Both the position numbers and the translations under genes were made by a program. A model generated the notes under the pieces. That model was not told the origin of the DNA. It was given only the letters and a program-made list of their open reading frames with translations, and did not search any database. Positions 38,101-50,994 of a stretch of DNA of 64,000 nucleotides are shown here, one piece after another. Origin of the DNA: Panagrolaimus kolymaensis. Lineage: Eukaryota > Nematoda > Chromadorea > Rhabditida > Panagrolaimidae. The stretch covers positions 2,728,001 through 2,792,000 of the forward strand of contig JAJQJQ010000022.1 in NCBI GenBank assembly GCA_028622995.1, in the 5' to 3' direction. Position 1 is the first letter of the stretch. Each line of letters begins with the position of its first letter.

Positions 38101-38952
38101 TTAAAAGTTTATTTCATCATGTGCAAAAGATGGAAAATCACTTGGTGATGGACGATTTCTTAAATCAATATGATATTCAGCTTGCCCATCAATTTCATCA
38201 TCAATAAGATCTTTTGCAGGTTGACCATAAACTTCTCTACAAAATATAGAATAAAAATCATATACATAACATGAAGCCAAAAAAACAAACCTTGTAGGAT
38301 GAGAAATCTGACGGAATTGAAGTTCTGTAGGAAATGGACGATTAGGATCACCTTGTTGCCAATTATGAGGAGATGCAACAGAAAAATTCTTTGAGATCAG
38401 ATTTGATAAACGAATCACTTCTTCTGGTTCAAAAGTTTTACTTTCTGCTTTGGCTTTTGTGAGTGCTTTATGTGCCTAAAAATACTACATTGGATGAGAC
38501 ATTAAATAGCGAAAGAGAAACAGACAGCATAATTTGCGTTGGATATAGCTTTAAAAGTTTCTAATAACTTTTCACTTTGAGCAGCAATAAATTCATTACG
38601 TCTTTTCACAGATTCTTTTAATGATTTAATAAATCTTTCTTTATCATAACGGCAATTCACTGGAAATATAATTTTGCTTGGTAACAAGATAGAGAAGAAA
38701 GAAACTTATAAACCTTTTCGAACTATTTCTTTGAATTGATCAGATTTATTTGAAAGCAAGCTTGTTAAGTGTGCTAGCTTATCATCCACGATGCGTTTCT
38801 TTGCACAATCCACAAATACAGCAACAGTCTAAAATTAGTAAAATAGTTAAATACAAACTAAAATGTTTTAAAAAACGAACCTGAGTTAAAATTGCATGAA
38901 TGTCAAGCGATAATTCAACCAGATCTTCCTTCAAATTTATACCGCCTCCCAT
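38101..38952 (-). CDS. MED4: Mediator complex subunit 4
   Basis: Subunit of the Mediator middle module, which links regulators to RNA polymerase II. Five exons in reverse: 38952-38881, 38828-38714, 38659-38526, 38475-38291 and 38236-38101, giving 213 aa (human 270). The recognisable block is the C-terminal half of the family domain: AHKALTKAKAESKTFEPEE, then EVIRLSNLISKNFSVASP and NWQQGDPNRPFPTELQFR, matching the human YAHRISASNAVCAP...PGDPRRPYPTDLEMR region. The last exon (REVYGQPAKDL onward, 45 residues) has no counterpart in the family that I know and is nearly identical to an exon of the upstream neighbour. The start follows a short TCTGCTAG acceptor-like sequence; it lies 228 bases after the neighbour's stop on the same strand, which fits an operon. 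Confidence 0.88.
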
Positions 38953-39180
38953 TATTTTCTATCTAGCAGATAATCAAAAGTAATTTATGTACAAAAGACA
39001 AGAATGATTTTAGTAAATATTTTATTATCAAAAAAGCACGTATAAAATAAAAAAGGAAATCCAAAGTTTGAAAAAAAAATTTGAAAACAAAAAATGGAAG
39101 AAAAATAGACGTTGTAAGACTTTTTTTTGAATTTCGATATGGAAGATTCGATGGAAAAAATGGTGGACGTTGAAGCTTTT

Positions 39181-39707
39181 TCATTGTTCAAAATTCAAAG
39201 GCTTTTTATGTTGAACCTATAAATAATAAAATTAATTAAACTTAAATGCATAAAAAAAACTTAAGCTTACTACTTTATCATCTCTTCGTTCATCATTTTG
39301 TTGTTGTTTTTCATGGGCAAAAGCTGGAAAATCACTTGGTGATGGACGATTTTTTAAATCAATATGATATTCAGCTTGCCAATCAATTCCAGCATCAATA
39401 AGATCTTTTGCAGGTTGACCATAAACTTCTCTATAAAAGATTGTATAAAACCATATACATAAAATGAAACCAAAAAAAGCAAACCTTGTAGGACGGAAAA
39501 TGTGATCAACAGCGACTTTGCCTTTCCTAAAAAAATGACATTTAATTAAAGGTTTCAACGGAAATAAAAATAAACTTACTGGTCATTATCAGTATCAAGA
39601 TCATCAAAAGCATCAACAGGTTGAGGTTCAAATCGTACTTTTCTCAATTCATTATCATTTATTCCAATTTCTTTTTCATGGAATTCTTTTGATCGGCAAC
39701 AACCCAT
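39181..39707 (-). CDS. small N-terminally lipidated (MGCC) protein sharing an exon with MED4
   Basis: Four exons in reverse: 39707-39580, 39526-39485, 39430-39271 and 39216-39181, giving 121 aa. The N-terminus MGCCRSKE fits N-myristoylation at Gly2 plus palmitoylation at Cys3/Cys4, so membrane attachment is expected. An in-frame Met 20 codons upstream exists, but MGCC is the better start. Exon 3 (REVYGQPAKDLIDAGIDW, AEYHIDLKNRPSPSDFP) is about 85% identical to the last MED4 exon, and the intron before it is also clearly similar, so one copy derives from the other. The tail VQHKKPLNFEQ is separate. I know no family for the rest. Located just upstream of MED4, same strand. Confidence 0.7.
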
Positions 39708-40544
39708 GATTTTTTTTCTTTTACGGTATTGATGAAGATTTATTTTTCTTTGACAAAAATGTTTCATCTTGATAAATGTAATTACGAGAAAAAATAATTA
39801 GCATGGAGAAATCTATGTAGCCCTAATGCAAATCCACCAACATTTTCAAGAATAACAAATTTGGATAAATCATTTTACGATGCTACAAAGTGGACGAATC
39901 AGAATCCAAATTATTTCCATTTTTGCTGCCTTTTTGAAATGCTTTAAGAAAAAATGCACAAACTTTGAAAGAAAGAATGGACACAATTTGTGAAGTCTAG
40001 TGTATTCTGCTTTAAAAGAGCATGGAAATGAAAGAGTTCGGGGACAACTGATAACAAGGGAAATTATTGCTAGACCATGAACAAAACATGGTCACTTTCA
40101 CTCAGCTGAAGAAAAAAAATCGCTTTGAATTTGAAATGAATGGCTTTTTACACATTGATGTTTGTGGCATTCTTATTATCATTCATTAACTTGCTTTGTT
40201 TTTAATATGATTGCCATTTACACATTTACTGAAAAATTAACTAAAAAATCCATCAATGCCAGTATTAACCTTAGTTTTCGATGCTAAAACTGCATTTGAT
40301 TTTCATTTTAGTTCTTTCATAATTGCGGTTTCATTAGTCTTTTTTCTTTCTTTCAAAACTGATTTTTTACTACAAGAATTGTGCGTTGACCGTCGTAGTC
40401 TAAAGAGTCGATAACACGAACGAAGAAACTTTTCTTTCTTTTCCTTTTTTGGTAGTTATTTCATTGATGTCCATTGCGCTGATTGCACATTTTCCTTTCA
40501 TTTAACTTTAACTTATTTTTTAAAACTTTTAGAGATTTGCAACA
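39708..40544. promoter_or_regulatory. divergent intergenic region upstream of SCPx
   Basis: An 837-bp gap between the MGCC gene and the SCPx thiolase gene. A/T-rich; AACTTTTAG ends 12 bases before the SCPx ATG. No specific promoter element is recognised. Confidence 0.35.
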
Positions 40545-42696
40545 ATGTCTTCAAAGCCAAAAGTTTACGTTGTTGGAGTTGGCATGACCAAATTCACCAA
40601 GCCCCAATCCACCGGTCTTGATTACCCTGATTTCGTTAAAGAAGCTGGTGAGAATGATGATGTTTCTTAAAGCTTTTTCATGAGTTTCATAATTTTTTAG
40701 TGACACTTGCCCTTGATGATTGTGGATTAAAATATACCGATATTCAACAAGCTACAGTTGGCTTTCTTTATGGTGGAACTTGTTGCGGCCAAAGAGCTCT
40801 TTATGAAGTCGGCATGACCGGTATTCCAATTTACAACGTCAATAATGCCTGTGCTTCAGGGTCAAGTGGAGTTTATCTTTGCAAACAAATTATTGAATCT
40901 GGAAATGCCGATTGCGTTCTTGCTTGTGGTTTTGAAAAAATGCTTCCTGGATCCTTGGAAGCGATGAGTAATAATCCCGATGGTCGTGCCATTGCTGTAG
41001 ATAAACATTTGGAAGTTATGGCAGACACATATGGACTTTTCCCTGCTCCAATGACTTGTCAAATGTTCACCAATGCTGGTAAAGAACACATGGAAAAATA
41101 TGGTAACAAAAAAGGAATGGAATAAATTGTGATTGAAATTTAAAAATTTTAGGAACAAAACGAGAACATTTTGCTAAAATTGCTCATAAAAATCATAAAC
41201 ATTCTGTTCACAATGAGTAAGTTTATAGATGAAATAATGGCCTTCAAAAATATTTCATTTCTAGGAAATCACAATTCCGCAAGGAATTTTCATTTGATCA
41301 AGTTATGAATGCACGAAAAATTTATGATTTTTGTGGCCTTCTTGAATGCAGTCCAACTTCAGATGGTTCAGCTGCAGCTGTACTTTGCTCAGAAAAATTC
41401 CTTCAAAAGCACCCTGAACTTCGTAAACAAGCAGTTGAAATTGTTGGAATGGAACTTCGAACTGATGTTCCAAGTGCATTTAATGAAAAATCCAATATTA
41501 AAATGATTGGATTTGATATGGTTCAAACAGCAGCAAGAGATCTTTTTAAAAATACTCATATGACTCCAAATGATGTTCAAGTTATCGAATTGCATGATTG
41601 CTTTGCTGCAAATGAATTAATCACATATGAAGCTATCGGACTTTGCCCCATTGGAAAAGCTGGTGAACTCATTGATCGTGGAGATAATACTTATGGTGGA
41701 AAATGGGTTATTAATCCAAGTGGTGGGCTAATTTCTAAAGGTCATCCCATTGGTGCTACAGGCGTTGCACAAATTGTTGAATTATCTAATCAACTTCGAG
41801 GCAAATGTGGTCAACGTCAAGTTCCAAATTGTAAAGTTGCAATGCAACATAATATTGGTTAGTTTTACCTTTAATTTTGCAACAAAGTTTTCGAATTCAT
41901 TTTATTTGAAAAAGCATCGCAAAATTAGTTGTTTGCCAAACAAATAATGAACATTCTGAAATTTTTCTGAGCTAAAATATTTTTTCTTTTCATTAACAAA
42001 AACATGGCAAAAGTTGAGATGATAGCTTATCAATTTCTTTTGTGTGTAGTTAAAGCTTATGAAAGTTAAAAATCATCGTAGTGTATTTTAATCAATACAC
42101 ATACATTTCAAACAATACAAGACTCCTTTTTCTAAAATAAAAAGTTTTCATTGAATTTATTTTTTCAGGAATCGGTGGCGCAGTTGTTGTAGGTCTTTAT
42201 AAAATGGCTGACGGTGGTAATAATTCCAATCATCACAACGACAACAATAACAACGCTTCAAAAAGTAGTGGAAGCCTTAAATCTGATGAGATTTTCAAGG
42301 AAATTAAAGAACGAGCTAATTCTGAAAAAGAGTTGGTTAAACAAGTTCAAGCTTCATTCCGTATTAATGTAACCGACGGAACAACAACCAAAAATTGGAC
42401 CATCAATCTTAAAAAAGATCCCCCATTCGTTGGTGAATCAAACGAAAAGGTCGATGTTGAAATTAGTGTAAAAGATGATGATTTTATTCAAATGGCTGCT
42501 GGCAAATTAAAACCTGATCAAGTAAGTAGGATTTAGCTAAAGATAGGATTATTAGCTTTCTGCTCCGAAAACCATCTTTTTAAATTCCCATTTTTAGGCA
42601 TTCATGCAAGGTAAAATGAAGCTCAAAGGTAATATTGCAAAAGCCATGAAACTCAAAAGCATCCTTGACCCAAGCATGCTTAAATCCAAAATTTAA
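40545..42696 (+). CDS. SCP2: SCPx: peroxisomal 3-ketoacyl-CoA thiolase fused to sterol carrier protein 2
   Basis: Catalyses the last thiolytic step of peroxisomal beta-oxidation of branched and sterol side chains, with an attached lipid-binding SCP2 domain. Six exons: 40545-40647, 40701-41102, 41153-41216, 41265-41857, 42169-42521 and 42598-42696, giving 537 aa (human SCPx 547). The thiolase domain (1 to about 400) shows the nucleophile in [10 protein letters not shown], the HDCFAANE histidine, GHPIGATG, and MQHNIGIGG. A linker rich in Asn and His ([14 protein letters not shown]) leads to SCP2 (about 425-537: [34 protein letters not shown]). It ends SKI, an accepted peroxisomal PTS1-like tripeptide. 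The fifth exon joins both domains directly, so this is a true fusion. AATAAA at 42773. Confidence 0.95.
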
Positions 42697-42772
42697 ATAA
42701 ACTCTCAAAATTTGCAGTCAAACATGTATCATCAATTGTTTAAAAAATATTATTTATAGATCCTTTTTATAA

Positions 42773-42778
42773 AATAAA
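42773..42778 (+). terminator. polyadenylation signal of SCPx
   Basis: AATAAA, 77 bases after the stop, in the 296-bp convergent gap before the next minus-strand gene. Confidence 0.6.
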
Positions 42779-42992
42779 CATTTAAGAAAAATATTGGCAC
42801 GAAATAAAATACAGTACAGTAAATTAATTATAATTTTTTGTTTTTGACCAGAATGAAACGAGAGAAGAGAGATAGAAAAAATAATAATAAGTCAAATGAC
42901 CAAATGATTTTTTGATAACTGGGCTGGTGATTGATTTCCCTAACACCGGGGAGGAGAGATTAAAATAATATTTTTTGATAATAAAAGATGAA

Positions 42993-45900
42993 TTAAACAA
43001 AAGTGCTTCTAAGTGGTGGTCGATTAGAAGAGGAGGTGGATGCACGATGTTCACGACTTCCAGCTGGAAGGGTTGTGGGTGCATTGAGAATTCGATGAAG
43101 TGGGGAATATTCACTTCGAGATCGATCCAAACCTTTGACGTAACTAAGTCCCGATTCAACTGTTTTTAAATTTTCAAGGATTTGTGCGTCACGAGCTCGC
43201 ATTTCTGTCTTTAAAAAAACAAAATAATTAGGAAATTTTTTAAAACTTGAAAACAAACGTACTATTTCCTTTTTTAGATGCCCGAATAGATCGTTCCATG
43301 ATTGGAATTGTTCAGGTGCTGCAGCAGCTGTGGATCGATTGCTACTTGAAATGCATGATGGAGCAGTGAAGTCACTTCCAGTTTGGGATTTTTCATCCGA
43401 TCCAGAAAATATGCCTTCATCGGGTACATTTTGACCATTAATGGATTTATCTTGGGTGCTTGAAGAACATGATGGAGCTACAGAGGAATCAAATTCCTCT
43501 GTCCCAACATCCAATTCTGTTTCTTCATCATTATTTTCTGATTCCACTTCATATTGAATGTTATATGGTAAATATGGAATTTCTTCAGGTTCTGGATATC
43601 TTAAAATAAAACCATCTCACACTAATTTATAATTTTCAAAAGCAATCAACGAACCTAATTTCATAAAAAGGACTTGTAGCAGCTTTAATTCGATCAAGTT
43701 TTTGTTGACTTTTGCCCGATCGAAGTTTCTTAGGTAATGTGGTGCTATTATTATAAAGTTTTTTAATGAAATTTTTAGTGGCTTGAAAAGCCCCAGGTTT
43801 TTGTTGTTGAGTTGTAGATAATTTTTGACCAAAAGTACTTAATTTAGCGCCCTTTGATGGTGCGATAACAGCAAAGCTAAAAAAAGTAAACACATCTTAT
43901 AAATAAGTTTTTTAAAGCTTTTGAAAAAACATTTAAGTGAACAAAATAGTAATAATGGGGGCGGAAAGTGATGTGACGCTATCGGCCAACACACTAATGA
44001 ACTATTAGGTCGATGGATACAGTAATGAAATAAATAAAAAAAACTTACTGAGTTGCGCTATCAAAGCTTCGAGTTCTTTTATGTAAAGGTGGATTAAATC
44101 CTTCTAATTTATTTGATGATGTTGAAGCTTTTTGAAATGGTTGCCTACGAAGTGAACGAGTAAAATCATTTGAATGAATTAAACGATCATTTAAAGCATC
44201 CATCGAACGATTCATTCCCATATGACATCCTAATGGAAGGGTTGAAGTTGAATATGCATTATTATTTCGAGTAATACAATAATTAATATAATCGGTTGAT
44301 GAATAACAATCTGGATTAAATGATACCGTCATGGTACTTGAATTATTATCTACACTTCTTTTAGCCAATGATGGAGTAGTTTGGGATGCACACTGATGAT
44401 GGCGAGTTAAAAGTGAAATAGGCTCTGTTTTGCAACTAAAAAACATTATACTTTTTTTTAATCATGAAAAAGTAAAATAAAAGTGGATAATAAAAAATAA
44501 ATAGAGGGATTAAAGAGATAAATTAGTCATAAATCAAGTCCAGAGCTTTGTAAAAATGTAAGCAACAGAAGAAAAAAACGAAGGTGAACGCATGTTGTCG
44601 CCGCGTAGGAGGAGGTTAGTTAAAAGAGATTGTAAACATATGGCATGAATAGTAAAAATAATCGCCAATAAGCCAGCAAGCTACTTTTATTTTCCATCAT
44701 CAATGCCAAAATGATGCAGCCAGTAGAAACAAAAATGTATGTTAAAAAAAAGCGAGTAAAAAAACTAATCGTCGTCAGCTGTTGTTACTTGTGCGCAGTG
44801 TTTTTGATATCTTTTTTTGTTCAGTGTCAAAGACGATCATTCTTCTTCACTGCCCTGAGGGGAATGAGAAAAGATATCTTTATAATAAAGAGAGGATGGC
44901 GGCTGGCAGATGGCCAGAAAGGTATATCCAAAAACCCAAAAACATTTATTTTTTTTAGAACAGAATAAAAAAGTGTCAACTCAAATGAGGATATAAAAAA
45001 GAGATAAATGAGAAGAAGAAAAAAGTTAAGGAAAAAGTAATAGCAATAATGCAATCTAAGAAATATATTTTCTTTTTTTTTAAATGAACCACTTGAGACT
45101 GCAGGAGATTGAAAAAGTGTTTGGGTAAAAAAAATAAGAAGGAGATTTCGGAAGCACAACTTTTTGCTGATGTATCCGCCGCGCAACAATGAATAAGTGT
45201 TTTTTAACCCGCAAAGTTGCAATCAAAAAAATATAGGAAAAGATTATGCTCTTCTTGCGTGGGAAATTTAAATGTCAATAAAGTTTTTTCAATGTTGGAA
45301 ATAAAAATAAAAAGTAAGTCACATTTTTTCTTCTTCAAATTCAGGAAATTTCAAAATACATACTGCCAGATTTTGTGAGGAGGAACGCAGCTCGAAGGAA
45401 ATGAAAAAATGCAGATAAATCTTTGAAGAAAAAAAATGGAAAAGCTTTTTTTTGAAAGGAAGAGCTTTAAATTAGTCAGCTTTTTTTGGTTTGTTTTCCG
45501 TATAACACAAGCTTTAGTTTAAAGGAATGAAAAATAGCATATTTCCTGAGTTCTGACAAACTGTAAAGTAATAAACTACTAAAAGGAAGAATGAAAAATG
45601 GCCAAAAAAATTGTATTTACTTCCAAGTTCATTTGAAAGTATTGGCTACCTTGGAAACATTCCACCCAAACTATTTCGTGAATTGTTGTATGGAATCGAA
45701 AAAAATATGATGCATATCTCGAAAGAATAATTCCAAAATTAAAGGGTTCTTATGAGAAATCAATTTTATCTTCAAATTTTTAAATTCAAAGCTAATAAAA
45801 AAAGTTTACAACCTTTTTATAAGTTTTCAAAAAATCTTAAAAGACAGAAAACGTAAAAGTGTTGATCCTCGAGGGATTTATTTAATTTTATTTTCTTAAA

Positions 45901-48250
45901 AGATAATTGAAAACGGATTTGAAAAAAAGAATCAAACAAAAAAAACATGAAAGAATTGAAAATTCGTTTTTTTTTCTTTTGTGGTTTGCGGAATTAAACC
46001 CTTTTGAGGCTTTGCTATTCCTTTTTCTTCTATTAAACAATTCAAGGAGTCTTAAAAAAAGAATAAGAAACATATCTAGAGGTCTGAATAAAAGCCCCAC
46101 TGTTTTACGATTAATGAAAGCCTTTTTTTAGTTTAAATGTCTTGAAAAAAAAAAATAAGCATCCATCCTTAAAAAGAATGGAAAAGGAAGAGGGAACACG
46201 ACTCGACGAAGCCTACTCTCTATAAAGCAATGGTCACTCGATGGCTGTCAACAGCGGGCGGCAGTGGCGGCAAAAAAAGACGACGACAAGAAAAAAAAGC
46301 GATCATCAAAAAGGAGTGCCTGCTTCGTCTGCTGCTTGTTTGAACGCGATTAAAAACGAACTCTCCTTTTTGATTTTTATTTTATATATATTTTTAAGGC
46401 TCAAAATCTCTCTCTTTTATGTTTGCTAACAGGAATAATAATAAAAAAGTATGCTGGAATTTAAATTTTTTTTGATGAAAGGAAAAGTGTGACAAAAATT
46501 GCGACCGACGGCTGCCCTAAAGGGGAACAACGATTTAATGTAAAAAAAAGAAGGACATTGAGGAAGGCGAACAGAAGTTTTATGCAAATGCGGGAAACAA
46601 CAATGTTGTGGTCGTGAAAATGTGAAAGGATTAAAGCAGCAAAAAGGTAAAAAAATAATAATACGTTTTTACTTTCTTTCTTTTTTTTTACTTTGCTTTG
46701 GTTTTTTGAAAGTTAAATTTTTTTGCCAAATATGCAGCTTTTTTAGTCAAGCTTTAAAACAGGCATAAAAAATGCAACAAACGAAGTCGTGGTAATTTAA
46801 TTTTCTAGCAAAAATTGAACATCATGAAAAGAAAAGAAAGAAAAAACAAGGAACAAAGAAGCACGCCGCTTGAGTAAACAGATAAATTTTTAACTTTTAA
46901 AATTCTAATATTAGATCAATTGGCATTTTTTTAAGTTTTTGAGCACAGTACAAAATTTAAATGTTTGCTATGATAAACTCATTTAAAAATAATATTACCG
47001 AATCTAAATGATTTAAAAAAATAAAAAACATTCCAAAATAAATAAAAAGTTTAAAGAAAAAATTTAAAACTGTCTTTGGCTTCCTTGCAAAAAAAGCGTA
47101 ATACGAGCTACAAGAATTAGAAAAATTTCAAAAAAAACATGACTACATGAAACAAAACATTTGTTATTGGATATTCACAAAAATAAAGGTTAAAAGAAAT
47201 CTTAAAAATTGCGTAAAACGCTACAGCAAAATCATGTCAAGCGACAAACACCGGAAAAGATTTTTGTTAAAAGAAAAAGATCAAATTGCAAAAAAGAAAT
47301 TTGCAAACATTCATATTTCTTGCTTGCCCCCATTCTCATCGCTCACACTTGAAATAAACATTCATAAATACATAAAAGAAAAATTTTAGGAAACCATTGA
47401 AAAAAAGAAAGAAATATTTTGGAAAAGAAACCCAAAAAGCAATCCTCAGACAGTCGTCGTCGGTCATCAGCATCCAGGTAAAAAAAAAGATTGGAAAAGG
47501 ATGCAATCACATATTTTTCCTTTCCTGAAGATTTGTTCAGACAAAAAACTTGAGCAGGAGGAAAAAAAAACGTTTATAACAACAAAAAAATCTTGGAAGA
47601 TGAGGAGAAAGAAAGAAAGAGTAAGTAATCGGGAGAAGAACCAGCTTCAACAGCATCAGCAGCAATTCTCGCATATTTTTGAGGAGAAGATACAAACAAA
47701 AATGATTTTGAGACCCACTCAATATTTCTTCTCTTCTTTTTTTTCTTTCTTCCCGGAATGGACATAAGCTTTTAGTTAAACAAAAGCGAACGCTTCCCTC
47801 TATTTTCTTGCTCGATGATGATGATGCTGCTGGACATTTGACAACTTAGAAAAGAGAAAGGGAAAAGAGAGAGAAAAAAACACATTAATGTTGAAAGTAG
47901 CTAAAAAACACTTACTTTTCAATTTCACTAATTTCATCCACTTCATCTTCAGTTGGAACAAGCGTCGGACATTCAATGGATTCATTGGATGCACAACCGG
48001 GTGTGTGAAGATCTTTTCTTGAACGATTTGTTGATGTTGTGGACGATGATGATTGCAATTGAGGGGTTTCTGATTGAGCTTTTTGCAAAGAATCGGGTGG
48101 ATTAAGAATGCGACGTTTAGATTTTTCTGAAAATCTTTTAGCTTCTCCTGGTTTCCATGTACCAAATGAAATTGAACGATATTTATTAAATGATCCTCGA
48201 ACATCATTATATGTGGGTAATGGAGGACGTTCGGGTAAAGCTGGAGGCAT
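42993..48250 (-). CDS. Ser-rich protein of unknown function with proline-rich N-terminus
   Basis: Five exons in reverse: 48250-47916, 44435-44049, 43876-43655, 43599-43263 and 43208-42993. All junction phases agree (2, 2, 2, 0) and give 498 aa. The N-terminus PPALPERPPLPTY has SH3-type PxxP motifs. The middle is rich in Ser, Thr and Asn and includes KRTRSFDS, a possible 14-3-3 or basophilic-kinase site. Then comes a basic segment (ATKNFIKKLYNNSTTLPKKLRSGKSQQKLDR), an acidic Ser-rich segment (NNDEETELDVGTEEFD), and a short likely coiled coil near the end (EMRARDAQILENLKTVESGL). Intron 1 is 3,480 bp, far longer than any other in the window. CTTTTTAG lies 38 bases before the ATG. Reads as a cytoskeletal or signalling scaffold, but I recognise no family. 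Confidence 0.65.
44436..47915 (-). other. 3.5-kb first intron of the Ser-rich gene
   Basis: Donor AAGTAAGT at 47915 and acceptor TTTTTTAG at 44436. The interior is A/T-rich with simple-sequence stretches, and no nested exon is convincing (frames 44827-45222, 45888-46131 and 47501-47767 are A/T-run artefacts). Its size suggests regulatory content, but no motif is identified. Confidence 0.5.
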
Positions 48251-50994
48251 TTTTATTTGTGTGATTTTTTTTCCAAACTAAAAAGAGATTTTATTTAAAT
48301 TAAAATAAGAAAGATTAAAAGATGTAATGATCGCGAGTAAAATAGCTCAAAAATTTATTTTGAAAATGTAATACTCAATTTTATAAATTAAATTTAGAAA
48401 GGATTCTAAAAGCAAAGTTTACTAAAAAAGAAGTCCCATGTAAGAAAGATTCTAAAGGCTTTTTTAAAACCTGAGAAAGTTCCTTCGATAAGGAAGTAAT
48501 CAAACGTATTTTTAAATTTAAGTTCTTGATTTCACGTTTTACTATACGATGTTAATAGACCTGTTTCACCTATAACAATACCTCAAATGAGTTCAATTTC
48601 AATTATTAACGCTCCAAAACATTTTTCTAACAACCAAGGCCATAATCAATTACAAAAATTTTATTATATTTTTTTTACAGAGAGGAAAATTAAAATTTAC
48701 TTGTTTTTTTTGTTTCAAAAAAATAAAAGTTATTTCCGGAAGGATGAATCCGTGACTTATTTTTGTTTTAAAAAGAAATACATATGCGCAAAAGTGGCTG
48801 ATGATGGCTCACTTGACTTTTTTTTTGCTGCGTGTCTTATTGTATTTACGCAATCATCAACCTAGAGGTTTGCTTGCTTGAAAGAAAATGCTTTTACTGT
48901 TAAGTGGATCTTCCTCCTTCCTTCCTATCTTTCAAAGGTGAAGAAGATCGATGAAGAAAGAAAGAAAGAATAATAATAATATAGTGTATTTGGAAGGATT
49001 TCAACTTGAAATTAGCGGCTAAATATTGTTGTCAAAGTTTAAAGTAAAACAAGCAAGAAAAAGAAGAAGAAAAAGAAATAGAAAACAAAAAGAAGTGGAA
49101 TTTAGAAATGTGTATTTGGAAAAAAATATTATTATTATTTTTTGTGGTAAGTTATCTTTTGGAAAATTGTTATGAAAGTATGAAATAAATGTTTGTTGTA
49201 ATTGAGCATAGTTTTTTTACACATGAATAGTTATGGAATGAAAGAAGGATAAATTTTGTGGAAGTATATTGATTAGGAACAATAATATGTTACAGCGCAT
49301 CCAATACTAATAGCGAAAAACCCATTTGATTTAAAATTTGCTTATTGAAACACCTCTTTCCAATAAAAATTTGCAAAATCATTACAATTTATTGCAAAAT
49401 AGTGGTCCGCGGAAGAAAATGACATGCATGCGTTAAAGACTTTTTTGCACCCTTTTAACTAAAGTAATTTATATCAAACTTTTAAGTTTTTTTGCAAGAA
49501 ATTCCTCATTCTGTCTTATTTTAGAATTGTCTTGACTTTTCAACCTTTACAAAAAAACTTGTATTCATTAAAAGATTTGTTTATCTATATAAAAAACCTC
49601 CTAAATATGTCCATGTAAGTACCTTTTTTTAATTTTGCAACGATTAAAGTTTTTTTTTGTTACTAAATTTAAAAGTTAAGTAGTAGTAGCAGCAGAAGAA
49701 GAATCAAACAAAAAAGGTATCATAAAAAATTGACATGAGATTACGCGAGCATAAAAACAAAAAAAAGCGAAACAAAAAAATGAAATTAAAAAAAGCAAGC
49801 AAAAAGTAAAACATAGGTCGGATAAAAAAGTCAACTATCCTGTCTCTTTCTCTTTCAGCCTCGTCATAGATACTCAAGCTTTTGGCCTTGATTTAATTCA
49901 AATAAAATAAAATTAATCCAACAAAAAATGATTACATTCAAAAACAAAAGTTGAACAAAAAAGCTTTGACAAAAACTTGAAATGAATCCAGTTAATTCAA
50001 GTTCTTACAACTTTGTAACTAACTGACTGGATGTTGCTGATCTTAGTCGAATACTCAAGATGAAAAGGTGAATAAAAAAGTAGGTCAAACAACTTTTGAG
50101 TATCAAACAAGTTAATGAAGCTATAAAAATGCCTGCCAGAGTCTTTTAGCTTTTCTTATTTATGTTTGATATTCAAACATCATCCTCATCAACTAAACTC
50201 ATCGACTAGTAATTAAGCATACTTAATGACGAGAGATAAAAAAATCCGTGGTGGATATAAAAGTTGAATGTTTACAATTCCTCTTCATAGAAAAAAAAAT
50301 TAAAAACTTACTTTAGAAAAAACAAAAAAAAGAACGCGAGACAATATTCTCTTAGATGCAAATAAACACCGGAAGCAGCAGCGTCAGCAGCGACGATGAT
50401 GACAAAGTTTAATTAAGTTAAATATTTGACAGTTTTTGAGTCACCGCCTAAGCTTTCAAATATCCACCCAATGTTGTCGCCTCTCTTCAAGTTCAGAGAG
50501 AGATTTGTATAATGTCGATTAGGTTTTTTCTTATGAGAAGAAAAAATAATATTGAAATAAATCGTTGATGATGAATTTTGAAGTCAGCCGTCGTCTGTCG
50601 AGAATATAATAAAAATGAAAACTAACTCAAATCTTTTTTGTTACTGATGATGATCGTTTAAGAGCGAAATAAAAGAAGAAGTAACAAAGACGACAAAAAA
50701 ATGGCTATTGAACCGTACTTTTTCTCTCTCTCATTTTTATTCTTGTTTGTGTGATGATTGAGAAAGGAGGTGGTGGAAGAAAAAAATAAAATAAAAAGCG
50801 TGTTCTACTCATAATCTGACAAATATGACGGGTAACTCAACTCCTTGTCTTTTTTTCCGCTCTTCAAGTATCTTTACAAAAAAAAGTTTTCTTTCCTTAT
50901 GCCTCGACAATTATATTTGAAGATGGTTAACGTTAAAAAAATCATATGGTTTTCAAAAAACGTATTGTTTAAAATATTATCTTTGCTAGAAAAA
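48251..50994. other. gene-poor noncoding interval
   Basis: AT-rich with GAA/AAG-rich and T-run tracts; no exon recognised. The first part probably contains the promoter of the Ser-rich gene. Confidence 0.45.
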
